Source: Phlegmacium glaucopus (Eukaryota > Basidiomycota > Agaricomycetes > Agaricales > Cortinariaceae). From it: a stretch of 64,000 bases of DNA. Where the stretch lies: assembly GCA_015039465.1 (NCBI GenBank), contig MU130696.1:186001-250000 (forward strand), given 5' to 3'. The stretch's first letter is position 1. Each line of letters starts with the position of its first letter. The position numbers and the translations under genes were made by a program. The notes under the pieces are model-generated. The model had not been told where the DNA came from. It did no database searches and saw only the letters and a list, made by a program, of their open reading frames with translations. Positions 31,979 to 42,735 of the stretch are shown one piece after another.

Positions 31979-32524
31979 TAGTGATGGTCAAGGGTAACCC
32001 CGGGGTGGAATTAGGCTGACCCTTACCCTTACCCTCCAAAAACCCTTACCCTTGGCTGAGGGTAAGGGTTTTGGAGGGTAAGGGTAAGGGTTTCTGAGGG
32101 GTTGGAGGGTAAGAAACCCCAGCAGGGTTTAGTGCAAGGGTTTGGTCCAAATCCTTCCTCAAGCTTTGTAATCCAAAGGAGCCTTCAAAGTAGCTATTAT
32201 TTAAAACATGTTCAGGGTGTTAAAGGTGTTTAGCAATAGATTTTAAATGAAATAGAGAGGGTTTGACTAGTATTTTAAGCTACTAATTGTTGTGAACGCA
32301 GTGAGGCCTCTTTATATTGCTTTTTCTCTGATTTAAAGTCAATTTTATAGATACACAACAGTTAGATCACTCTGATATCAGAGAAATAAAAATTCCCAAA
32401 AATACCCTGACCCCTCCAGAAGGGTAAGGGTTTTTCAAGGGTCAAAAAATCTGTACCCTGACCCTGACCCTCCTTACCCTTACCCTTGTACCCCAGGGGT
32501 TTCCCAAACCCCTGCCCATCACTA
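31979..32524. mobile_element. hAT-like MITE, TAGTGATGG ends
   Basis: The 546 bp element has left end TAGTGATGGTCAAGGGT and right end (reverse complement) TAGTGATGGGCAGGGGT, with a perfect 8-bp duplication ACCACCTG (31971-31978 and 32525-32532). Subterminal arrays of CCCTTACCCT and AAGGGTAAGGG occur near both ends and could pair. No coding capacity. Confidence 0.93.
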
Positions 32525-32532
32525 ACCACCTG

Positions 32533-32982
32533 GAATGGCTGCTTAGTAAAGAAACGAACCACTTATGGAGGGACTCGTAAATGCCATGCAAGCAATGGCC
32601 CTCAGGCTATGTAATGATCGGGGATAGCCTGGGATTCATAATGCATGATAGTAGTAATATATACCCTACAGTGCTCTACAGTGCGATATAGTGAACCCTA
32701 CATTTGGGACAGTGCTGGACAGTGCTAGCAAGCGTGACATGGATACTATAGGCACTATAACGAACTAATTTTGCTGACGTGACTGTGACAAGCTATGTGA
32801 AATTCCTGATTTTGCTGATGAAAGGGATTCTGCCTGTGATTCCCGGAGTCGCCGCAGGTCGCCGCTATTCTCCGATACCTGCAGCTGAGCGCACAGCTGC
32901 GCACAGTCGATTCCCACTGGAAACGTTTAGTTCTCTCAGGCTGAATTCACCCACCTGGTGTGACGGTTGTCCTGCGTACAAC
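32533..32982 (+). promoter_or_regulatory. Upstream region of the alcohol dehydrogenase gene
   Basis: The 450 bp between the last MITE and the first gene contains several ACAGTGCT repeats (about 32668-32730) and no open frame. The promoter must lie here, but no TATA box is clear. Confidence 0.4.
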
Positions 32983-34674
32983 ATGGCTGCTCAGTCAATT
33001 TCTCCGTCAGAACAGAAGGCTATTCGGTGGCACCCCCCTTCATACGATATCAGAATCGAGACAGTTCCAGTTCCTCAGTGCGAAATATTTTTCTCGTTTC
33101 TGGATGGATCTTATTTTTCACTGCCGTCCGCAGGATCCAACACCCTGACGATGCGATTATCAAAGTCAAAGTAAAGTTGAATGTACAATCTTTTTTGTCG
33201 CGCACTGATGAAAATCGCAGCTGGCTGCCCTCTGCGGTACTCTCTTGTTCCAAGGCTGGGGAATATGTCATTGATATTTGCTCATAGGAAGCGATCTCCA
33301 TGTCTACAGAGGTCACGGAGGTGTAAACAGAGTGTAGGTTACCAGAGACAATCTAATACGACTCTACGAGGCTGATTGAATTGACTACGATTAGGCACAC
33401 CTGCGGCCATGAATTTATAGGCGAAGTTGCTGCCCTCGGGGATAGCTATGGACCAGATGCTAAAGGCCGGCCTTCCCTTTATAACACTTTGAGAGTAGGG
33501 CACAAGGTTGTTGCCCCTTTTACCGTTAACTGTGGAGAGTGTCAGTAAGTACAAACTTAGTCGAACAAATGGATGGCAAAAACTTACTATTCTCAGTGTT
33601 TGTCGTCTTGGATATACAGGAAGATGCCCAGAAGGACTCCTTTTTGGCTCCCCTGCACTCGATGGCGGTCAAGCACAATTTGTTCGAGTTCCCAAGGCTG
33701 GTGGAACTTTGTTTGATCTCGATGATTCTTCGACATGGTTCAGTACCCTGCCGAAAGACGCCAAAGAAAAGGCGCTTGCTGGACTCGCAGACAGCTCTCT
33801 GCTTATGCTTGCTGACATCCTTCCAACTGGTGTTTTTGCGGCTCTACAGGCGCTTAATCATCCAAAAGTTGCACCAATACTCACGGGCAAGCCCTGGCCA
33901 TTGTGTTTCAACCCATCTTATGTCAGTGGAAACGAGGTTAGTTTTTCCGACGAAGACAAAGTTTTGACCGTTGCCATCATTGGATTGGGTCCGGTAGGCG
34001 TTTGTGCTACAATTAGCATGCTTGATGCCCTTGCTACCCGTCAGCTACCTTTCCGGATTGTGGCAATTGACCCTCTTGAGGCGAGGAGAGAAAAAATGAA
34101 AGCTATCTATGCTGCAATAGATGAAGGGGGAAAGGGAACGGGCGAATTTACGGCCCTCCCAATCGAAGAAGCAAAGGAAAAGGTCAAAGAATGGACTCGA
34201 GGGATTGGGTGTACTGCTGTTTTGGAGGTAGGTGTGTCTGATAGGTTTGGAAGGTAACCTGCTCATGGAGATCTAGGTTGTTGGCAACTCGAGCGCATTA
34301 GACCTCGCATATAATGTAGTTCGGGCATTCGGTGTGATTGTATCTGTTGGTGTGCACGGAGAACCACCCCTTCCTTTCACTGGCCGTCAGTGCTACAACA
34401 AGAACATCTCCATTGACTTTGGAAGATGTCCCGCACGTGCTATGTTCCCGCCTGCATTCGACTTATTGGGTAAGTCTCCAGCTCATTTCCGACATCTGTC
34501 CTTTTTTATATATAAAAAACCCCTTTAACAGTCAAGCGACAAGACATTTTCGGTGGCGTTGGACAACCTGCTAGCCTGATTGATCGGGTTGTTGATTTTA
34601 GTCAAGCTGCAGAAATCTATCGTGCATTTGATAAAGGCTTAGTTGGCAAAGTCATTTTCGATCCTTGGAAATAA
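32983..34674 (+). CDS. Zinc-dependent alcohol dehydrogenase (MDR family)
   Basis: NAD(P)-dependent oxidoreductase of the zinc-type medium-chain family; substrate unknown. Eight exons by my reading: 32983-33077, 33134-33170, 33221-33236, 33288-33333, 33395-33544, 33597-34227, 34277-34469, 34532-34674. Exon 3 is only 16 nt. Start MAAQSISPSEQKAIRWHPPS. Catalytic zinc ligands are the Cys of LAALCGSDLHVY, assembled across three exons, and His-Glu in CGHEFIGEV. The structural zinc Cys set is CGECHVCRLGYTGRC. The Rossmann motif is IIGLGPVG with VAIDPLEARR downstream. The C-terminus is YRAFDKGLVGKVIFDPWK. Length and order are normal for the family. First gene after the transposon block; MON1 follows 207 bp downstream on the same strand. 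Confidence 0.88.
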
Positions 34675-34881
34675 TTCTGTTCTGTTCTGACAATTACATA
34701 ACTGGTGTATAATGATGTTGCCTTTGTACGTTATAAGTGAATATACGCCGATGTACCTTTTAATCTGCTTGTTGTAGTTGAACGTTGAACTCAGGCGAAT
34801 CTGGATGACTGCGCGAGTGGGAGTCGTGTTTCTAGTAAACACCAGGATTTCACCTGATTACATAAAGCCCCAACATTACTT

Positions 34882-37225
34882 ATGATCGGTACACCTCGTT
34901 CACGAGCAGGGCCCCTGTCCTGGTCGTCTCCCTCACAATTGACAATCCCTTCAACCTTACGCCCATCGCCATCGCTTTCTAATATCAATATTCACAGCCA
35001 TAATACAACACCACCACAATCGGAAGTAATGCAAAGCGCTGACCATCTTCTAGATAGTTCTGCATCTTCCGTGATTGACGTGGAGCCAGGAGAAGGCATT
35101 TTGATTCAAGATATCGATACCGAAGTAGACCAAACAGACGCCGAGGATGTCGAGACAATTGATAAGGCTTTTGTGTCTACTTCAAGTGAGGGGCAGAAGC
35201 AACTTCTGCGAGACCAGCTCAGACGAAGTCTGAACCATAGGGCAGTCCGACCAGGTCAGCAGCTATGTATTTGATATAATCCCAAATTCATGTTCATATT
35301 CGTATATACGGAAACATAGAAGTGCCACGTTCCCGTGAGGTGGATCATCCAGACATCCACGAGTTATCCTTCAATGCAGGTAAATAATTCAAGTTCTGTG
35401 GATTGTCTACCAAGTTTCACTCCAGATTCCAGTATCCCTTTATCCCCCAAGAGAATACTTTGTGCTCACTGATGCCGGAAAGCCCGTCTATATTAGGTAT
35501 CTACTATTTCTTCGACTGTGTTGCGCTCACGTCAACCATATCATATCAGTCGGCCTGGAGGTGGAGACCAGGACGGCATGGCCTCTACAATCGGAATTAT
35601 GCAAGCTCTAATATCCGTGTTCTTGGATGATAACGATAAGCTGCGATCCATTAACGCAGGAAAGACTCGTATAACCTTTTTACTCCGACCACCTCTTTAT
35701 TATGTCTGTGTATCATCATGGGGAGAACCCGAATCTATTGTATGTGTCCCTTCAATCCTGTCATTGCTGATCATGACACCGTCTTGTGAAGCAAGACAAG
35801 AGCGCATCTTGAGTTTCTGCACCTACAAATTCTCAGCATCGTCAGCGGGGCACAACTTAAACGAATATTCGAAAAGCGAACTAATTTCGACCTGAGGCGT
35901 CTCTTGAACGGTAAGTTTCATCGAATAGAAGAACTGCACGCCTGAATGATGTGTTACATAGGTGCCGAATCCCTCATGACTTCAATGCTATTTAGACTGG
36001 AGTTTGATATGGCAATGACCATGTCCGCTCTCAATTGTCTCAAGTTGGACCCCAACCTACGGAAGAGGATCGCGGAATCCTTAGTCCCAAGTCCCAAGAT
36101 GAAAGTATACATATTTTCATTCATTTATCATCTTGACATTTATCTTGTTCTTGAAGGACATGTTATATGTTATTCTTATCGCCGATAAACGCGTCGTCAC
36201 CTTGATTAGGCCGAGGAAGCATTCAATACATCCGGCAGGTATGCCGTCTCATCTTATTTTTTACCCCCCTTCCCAGCCGAAACCGCGATTTAGATCTGCA
36301 TATCATCATGAATACAATCCACTCGCCATCTATTTTCAATTCGCCAGCTGCTTCGTCCTGGATTCCAGTGTGCCTTCCCAAATTCAATGCCGGAGGTTTT
36401 GTTAACGCATACATCACTTTTATCCGAAAGGATAACAACATCCGTCTCTCAGATGTCACCGCCTCGCCCTCTCACGACGATCCAGATGAATTATCAGAAG
36501 GCACTCGGACAGAAGAGAATAGTCAAGCTGAGGCTCAGGTTGGGCTCGATGAATCAGGTATCGCCTTCGTTTGCATCAGTGGAGGTGGGGAATTCGATGT
36601 CATCAGAGGGTGGTGCGACTCTGTAATTAATGTAATACATTTCCAGCCTCTGGCACAGCGTCACTTATTGTTATACATTTCAGAAATTGAATTCCGATGG
36701 AACATTGACTGCACTCGTCAATGTCTACCAGAGCAAGCAAACCGAGTACTCTGTTTCTGGGTTGGGTATACCCGGTCTACGACACTTTGTATACAAATCC
36801 CGGGCACAGGTGCAAATAACACAACCGATTTTCGAAGATCCCTACGACCAACCACAGGCCAAGAAAAGGTTCTCTCTATGTCTTCCTTTCCTTCTTCCCG
36901 TTGACCGTGTAAGCAGGATTTCGACGCTGTACCATATCCTGCACGACTCGATTCACGGCAGGTCGGGACAGGAAGCAGGTCTAAAGTTGCAATATATCCG
37001 GACAAACGATGAGAGTGTTATGGGATGGGTAAAAAATTTGCTTAACTTCATCGATTTGCTTCCATCTTCTTATGTTTCTCATAGATAACCCAACCGTTTG
37101 AATTATATATCGCCCTCTCTCCACTCCTACCTAAGAGTGCTGCAGTGGGTGCAGCAAACGCAGTCGCCCGATGGGTTAAGAAGGAAGAGACACGGTTGTT
37201 CTTGCGAGATGCACCAGTATTTTAA
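34882..37225 (+). CDS. MON1: Vacuolar fusion protein MON1
   Basis: Subunit of the Mon1-Ccz1 complex, the guanine nucleotide exchange factor that activates Rab7/Ypt7 on late endosomes and vacuoles. Eleven exons by my reading: 34882-35254, 35320-35379, 35433-35496, 35550-35739, 35796-35910, 35962-36104, 36157-36238, 36294-36631, 36684-36868, 36917-37028, 37085-37225. The acidic, Ser-rich N-terminus is followed by longin-type segments: YFVLTDAGKPVYISRPGGGD, MASTIGIMQALISVFL, GKTRITFLLRPPLYYVCVSS, HLEFLHLQILSIVSG, FEKRTNFDLRRLLN, then MLYVILIADKRVVTLIRP and SWIPVCLPKFNAGGFVNAYI. The C-terminus has the typical FELYIALSPLLPKSAAVGAA and WVKKEETRLFLRDAPVF. An 80-residue Glu/Ser-rich insert follows the third block. 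Convergent with the HNH-like gene, 3' ends 243 bp apart. Confidence 0.92.
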
Positions 37226-37468
37226 ATATTGGATCCAGATACTGTGATTCATCGTTACCTGCATTGAAAACCTTTGGGAATTCGCCTTAGATTATCGTTC
37301 GAAACTCGAGTCTAGTTGCAAATGTACATGTTTGTATTATTGCCCTAATGCCTGAAATTAAGGGGCAAATTTTTATGAAGTGCAGTGTTTGCGATTGAAG
37401 GTAGGCCAGAATATCACCAAAGATATCTCCCAAACTCACTGCCTATGTTAATGGTGTCTGATAATTAA

Positions 37469-39174
37469 CTAATGTCTGGACGGCATCCAGAGAGGCAGGG
37501 AGTAAAAATACATGGGCCAATCGGAACTGCAAAATCTTGCCCGCTGTTTAGGTTGCTTGTAAGGGACATGCCACCGGTCCCACTCTTGAATGGGTGAGCG
37601 AAGAGGCTCCTCGTCGGACCAAACAACTGCCTCATCTATAACCTCGGGTGGCCCAGCAGCAGCAACTGCTGCAGCCCATGCAACAACCTCAGAAAGATCA
37701 TCAAATAAGAAGGCCTTGCTGTGTGAGGCCTTCACAGTGGAATATTCCGGTGTTGGAGAGGGTGTGGGATATGGGGGCTCCGGGGGCTGAGCAGGCATTG
37801 TTTTGCCTTTTCCTTTATTGATGTTGGCCCTGCTGCGGGTTTCGTAAGTCTTTTGATCAGCGCCAGGCAGCTTGGAGTTGCGACGTCTTGAAATCCTTCT
37901 GGTTTTGCGTTTGGGTTTGTCATCATGTGTGTCGTCATCATCGTCAGGGGGTTCGTCACTAGGCCTGCGCCGCTTTGCCGGTTTAGATGATGAGGGACCT
38001 TTAGACAGTCGTGACATCCAGATTACATCAATCTTGGCCATAAGGGTTAACAGAGCATGGTGCTCCGGGCGAAGCAGCATCTGATGCTTTCGTAATTTGG
38101 GTAAAGCATTGTAGATGACGAAAAAAGGATGGGCATGGTGTTTGAGAAGGGGAAATTCCAAAAAAGGCTTTATGTGGATGGTGGCATTGCCATTCTCAAC
38201 ATCCACCATATTTTGCTTGTCTTCTCCCTCTTCCCCCTCTCCCTCCTCCTCATCTCTGCTCCCTATTCCCCATCCCCCTCTGTCCCCCTCCTCCCCCTCC
38301 CCCTCCTCCCCCTCCTCCTCCTGATCCTCCTGATCCTGATCCTGATCCTGATCCCCATCCCCATCCTCATCCTCAAAAACTGTTATTTGTCGAAGGATGT
38401 AATGTCGTCGAAGACTTGGAAGTGGCACAAATACATAATCATGCAATTCATCCGGATTAAATCCAGGGTAAGGCTGGTTCAGGTAAGATCAGGGCATGAT
38501 TAGTCAGTGTAGTGATGAGAACTCACCTCATCGAAGGCGGTAGCCTTGTGCTCCAAAATCTTTTTGAGAATATTGTCAGCCGGAACAAGTGCCCAATCAT
38601 TGTGATCATATGATAGGTGCCAATCTGCACGTACTGCAAGGAGATAAAGGTAAGGCAATCAAAATCAAAAGGAAAAGGAAAAAAAACCGACGTGTGACCA
38701 GGTTTTTCGTCGAGTCTACATTCAAAGGGGAAATTCCCCACATGGTTTCAATCCCCTTAAGCTAAATTTTTTTAGTTAATCAACAATAGGTGAAAAATAT
38801 ATATAATGTACCACTGTCATGGAGGTTTTACGAGCAACTATATGCGCTGCCTGTTGTGACGCAATGGGTGTCTTCTCAAACGTGATTAAGCACCGTCCAG
38901 AATCTAGATCATGGAGCCTTTGTTTCGTAATCGTTGTGATGGAGGAATATGTCTGCACTCTTTTGGCAGGAGGGCTTGGCCTGAGTACGTGTTTTGCCTT
39001 GCGTCGTGACTGAGGTGGTGGTGAAACTTGAACTTGTACTGAAGTGTCCTTCTGCTTTGAAGTAGAAGCAGCGGTGAATGCTACGCGCTTTTTGCCCATG
39101 GTGATGCAAGACAGGTCTGAGGTCACACACTGTGGGCGCTCAGGTGACCGTACCACAATTTTATTGACGCCCAT
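37469..39174 (-). CDS. HNH-endonuclease-like fungal protein
   Basis: Uncharacterised protein of a family expanded in Agaricomycetes. Four exons by my reading: 39174-38815, 38761-38692, 38633-38527, 38473-37469. The N-terminus is basic and Ser-rich (MGKKRVAFTAASTSKQKD may be the real start at 39099). Then RLHDLDSGRCLITFEKTPIA and AAHIVARK resemble the first half of an HNH nuclease core. After splicing come WGISPLNVDSTKNL and LRADWHLSYDHNDWALVP, the second half with its H...N...W pattern. Later FEFPLLKHHAHPFFVIYNAL is conserved in relatives I recall. A Gln/Asp/Glu repeat (about residues 200-260) and a basic DDKPKRKTRRISRRRNSK stretch precede a Pro/Thr-rich region. Enzymatic activity is not established. 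Domain call by memory. Confidence 0.6.
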
Positions 39175-39650
39175 GACAACTAGCGTGACACCAATATCAC
39201 CAGCAGATTCTCATACTTCCAACGTCATGTTGGGCTCAAGGATCGTAAGTTGGGAAATAGGGTTTCTCAGCATCCCCATACTACCACAGATTCAATGTAC
39301 GTTTTGAGGTTTTTTCCCAATTTCTGCGAACCATTTTTACCTCTCTGTTTACAAAAAACAGGCATTCATCATGATATTGAGCCTATATCACCCCCAGTCA
39401 CTCACATCCTCCAAATCCACATCGTATTCCTCGTTCAAAAGGAACAGAGCAGCTAGAGGGTTCGGTTCCTTCTGTTCTCGACAGTGCGCTATTTTGGCAG
39501 GTCTCGAAGACACCGACGTCTGGCGACCAAGTTGCAGTCGTCTTCCCAGTTTCACCAATTTTCGACAAGGGATGAGACCGATGGGACCGATGAGACCGAG
39601 TTTAAATGCAGAACTCCGAGAAAGTGCATAATTTACAGTGTGCTGTCGAT
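39175..39650. other. Divergent intergenic region
   Basis: About 480 bp between the HNH-like gene and the P450 relic; no feature recognised. Confidence 0.4.
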
Positions 39651-40160
39651 ATGGGAGACTCCACCCTTCCTGCTGAAAGCGTGGCGCTCTTCGCTGCACT
39701 TCTTCCTCTCTTGGTGATTGTCAAACTCGTAATTTCTTATGCTAGATATGGACCTTATCCACCTGGACCCAAACCGAAGCCGTTGGTCGGAAATATGGAA
39801 GTATGTCGATAATCCCTCTCATTCGCCTTCTATCTTCCATAAGTGAATCCAGGTAATGTTCTATAGGATAATGCCCTTGGCAATCACGTCGTCATCCTGA
39901 ATAAATGGGACGATTTTGATACGGCCTCCTTTGGATCGGATACCGATTAAAGGGGGCGATCGTACAATGCGTTGTCTACAAGATTCAATCGGTATTTATT
40001 AGCATGGATGATTTTTTTCTTCTTACCGTTGTCCGTCCTCTTTAATGATTTCCTTGCCTGATCGACGTTCACTATTGAATTATACCAACTTGAAGCCCAA
40101 AGGTTGAATGAAATAGAAACCGTTATCGATGGACAGAACCGTGACAGTCATGCGTATATT
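39651..40160 (+). pseudogene. Cytochrome P450 relic
   Basis: N-terminal membrane anchor and hinge of a microsomal P450: MGDSTLPAESVALFAALLPL, hydrophobic LLVIVKLVISYARYG, then YPPGPKPKPLVGNME. An intron-like break (39799-39867) is followed by DNALGNHVVILNKWDDFDT, then a stop. A fragment near 40091-40145 reads LEAQRLNEIETVIDGQNRDS, similar to the K-helix-proximal AQ.ELD.VIG segment. The I-helix, ExxR and heme-binding Cys loop are missing, so this is a deleted remnant of a normally 500-residue enzyme. The remaining space is taken by the 3' end of the dehydratase gene. Confidence 0.7.
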
Positions 40161-40174
40161 TTTAAAGATAGACA

Positions 40175-41778
40175 TTACCAGTCCCGGCACCGCCGTGCTT
40201 CTGCTGCTCTGCAATCTACAATATGCTGTACTGCCTCCCCCCAGAGTTCTTTTGGTGTGGCTGAAGAACCATTCCCATCCCAGCAGGTTTTTACGTGCTT
40301 TTCTGCGTTGGGCTGGTCAAAAACAACACAATTTTCAAGACAGAGCGGACGAGCTGGGTCCCATCGAACTAAGGTAGGTCTTGTCGGGACGTCGTGCGGT
40401 GGAAGCAGAGAACGGCCTCTGTAGATGTCTTCAAATATGAGAGCTATATCGTCTTCGTCTATAGGAAGCCTGCTGTTCAAAGAACTAGTCAGATAGAAAT
40501 GTAGGCAATTTTAGATAAAAAAATCCTACTTGATCTGATGACCAGCGATTTTAGATTCACGATGTAAGAGATCCTGGTAAAGGCGTTTATATAATTTTTT
40601 CCTGTTCTTGATAGGAAGAGGGTCCAAGATAGGCTTCCCAGCGAGCTCGCATAGAACGTATGTCGCAATGTTTAAACCAAAGATCGAAGGCAAAGGACCA
40701 AGGACTGGTAATATTCTGACACGGAAATCGTCAAATGCACTGAGCTCTTTCACAGAACCCTTTTGAAACTCCTCTTCAGGTAGAGGGAGGAGTTTGACGT
40801 CCCCAGGAACCTCTGTGGAATACACCACTGGTATGCCAGAATTCACGCCTAACAGACGGAGTCGCCGGCGGACAGAGCGAGCTAGCGGGTCGTAAATTGT
40901 ATTAGATATGTCGCTTATCTGTATTTGTGTTGGATCGCATTTGGCACCAGCTCCCATCGAAGAAAAGACCTGCATGAGTATTGAGAGTTAGAAATCGAAA
41001 GATCTGCATGGATAGTTACTGACTTTAATGTTATGACTATGACAGCACTTGAGTAGGTCGACTTTAGTTTGGATGTTATCGATCGCATCTTGTATAAAAA
41101 GTGACTTTCTGGAGCGTTGCGTGTCAAATAGTGTCAAGGCATACCGATAACCCAATCGGCACCTTCTAAAAGGCGTCCACCTTCGTCTTTTCGCCACATT
41201 TCGATGCGTGAGTCGACCCGGACCCATTTCGCAATCTGCTTCAGCGTTTTTTCTATGCATGTCACTTTTGGTGTACCAACGTCTGTAAGGACGGCGGTAG
41301 CATGTCTATTGAGAGAAGACAATGTGACATAATCGAAGTCGACAAGTCTGATTTTTGATACACCTCTAAGTATCACAAGTGAGCTGAAGTTCCGTTGCCA
41401 AATACTAGATACTCACGACCGGGCCAGCATGACGGCAGCCCAACTGCCAACGCCCCCGCAACCAACAATGACAACGCTTCCTTGTCTAATTTTTGTCATG
41501 GATTCCTCTCCAAAAAATGCGTAGTTTCGAGCTAGTTGCTCTTGTATCAATTCCTCATCGTAATTTATCCCTGGGTCAGGCGATGCAGGCTCTAGATTCG
41601 GCACCCGCTGAACTTTGAGGTCGTGAGCAGTAATTGACCGTTGTATTTCCTGGCTCAAATCCTTACGCCTGACCCGTTTTGTGTGAACAGTATATGCATG
41701 CAGAAGACCTGCTGTAGCCAGAGACGCTGCCAGCGCTGTCGCCAGTAATTGTGTTCTATGTGAGAGGTTCATGAACAC
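40175..41778 (-). CDS. TCD1: tRNA threonylcarbamoyladenosine dehydratase (TCD)
   Basis: E1-like enzyme that activates and cyclises t6A37 in tRNA to ct6A; yeast Tcd1/Tcd2 are mitochondrial outer-membrane proteins. Five exons: 41778-41417, 41365-41145, 41088-41024, 40969-40530, 40472-40175. An N-terminal membrane segment (LLATALAASLATAGLLHAY) is followed by QLARNYAFFGEESM. ATP-binding VVIVGCGGVGSWAAVMLARS, KIRLVDFDYVTLSSLNRHA and TPKVTCIEKTLKQI follow. Then AIDNIQTKVDLLKCC, SSMGAGAKCDPTQIQISDIS and PVVYSTEVPGDVKLLPLPEE are all typical of the YgdL/CsdL branch rather than ubiquitin E1s. The C-terminal 100 residues (ELWGEAVQHIVDCRAAEARR) are fungal-specific. Diverges from the Nudix relic starting at 41826. 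TCD1 versus TCD2 not distinguished. Confidence 0.88.
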
Positions 41779-41825
41779 ATTGAATAAATGTTTTTCTTCT
41801 CACGCTGATATTTTAGCTTCCTCGA

Positions 41826-42445
41826 TGTCGTTGATGTCCACTTTCGCGAAGGATCAGAGCTCTGCCATGCTGCATATAATTCTGAAAAACTAATTCCTTT
41901 TCACCACTCTGAATCTCCTCAAAGTCCCGTAATTGGACTCTTGCGGCAACCCACCGTCGAGCAGCTAAAGCTCGACAACAACTTAAAATCACAGAGACGT
42001 GGTCTCTGCGGTTAGAAGCATCCGAGTATACTATCTCGAAGAAGCGTTATTCTGGGCCTAGTGTCAGTTTCCGTGGTTGGCTTGACACCCCTTCGAAGCG
42101 CATAGCAATCATGAAGAAATTGTGCGAGCGATGGCGAGACACAGCTGTTTTCCGATGTATGTAGTCCAAAGAAATGGCTAGCAGAGACGTATCCAGTGTA
42201 TGCAGATCCTTTGCCGCCGTGATCATCCCAACTATGGATCTGAGGAAACACAACTCAATTACGCATTCGAAATGGAACGCTCTGCTAGTGCTCTTTTCGG
42301 GGTGGTTACATATGGCGTTCATATGAGCATATACGAAGAAATTGCTCAAGAGAATGGTCAGAAACAATTGCACATCTGGGTTCCTACTCGTGCGCTCACC
42401 AAACCAACGCGAGTTTGTTTTTATTGCTATGTAAATCGTTGACGG
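41826..42445 (+). pseudogene. Relic of a DUF4743/Nudix hydrolase gene
   Basis: Fragments in shifting frames match the N-terminal DUF4743 part of fungal Nudix proteins related to thiamine pyrophosphokinase: PVIGLLRQPTVEQLKLDNN, WSLRLEASEYTISKKRYSG, SFRGWLDTPSKRIAIMKKLC, ERWRDTAVF, WLAETYPVYADPLPP, then LNYAFEMERSASALFGVVTY and GVHMSIYEEIAQENGQ. It ends at WVPTRALTKPTR, where relatives continue into WPGYLDN and the Nudix box; that part is gone. Multiple stops and frame changes. Identification from memory of the family. Confidence 0.6.
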
Positions 42446-42735
42446 TCTAATATCAATATCCAGCTTCTTGGTGAAGTTGATAGGGATGATGACCGATTTC
42501 TTAGTTCTTAGTCTCAGCTTGTCCAATGACCATCTCATTCTCAAGTTTTTATACTACTTTTGCAATAGATTTATTACTTATATACACCTTGGTCACCCAT
42601 GATTTCAGTGTTTTAACCTAATTTTCTGTCCGACGACCAGCTCGTTGATAGAAGTTTAACACAACAGAAAATACTTGATCGTATGAAGAGGAGAAAGGAG
42701 CCAGTAAATCCTAAGAAATAGTAAATGCAGAGAAC
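42446..42735. other. Intergenic, nothing recognised
   Basis: About 290 bp between the Nudix relic and the 3' end of DUG2; the DUG2 polyadenylation region must lie here. Confidence 0.4.

Noticed and set aside
33334..33394. Apparent frameshift in the alcohol dehydrogenase after GHGG
   Set aside because: Using donor GTAGGT at 33334 and acceptor TTAG at 33394 restores VNRVHTCGHEFIGEV, so no damage is needed.
38115..38503. Plus-strand ORFs rich in Ser/Pro/Leu/Ile
   Set aside because: Reverse of the acidic Gln/Asp/Glu repeat in the HNH-like protein.
42047..42544. Minus-strand 165-codon ORF
   Set aside because: It overlaps the Nudix relic, whose plus-strand peptides match a family; the minus frame matches nothing.
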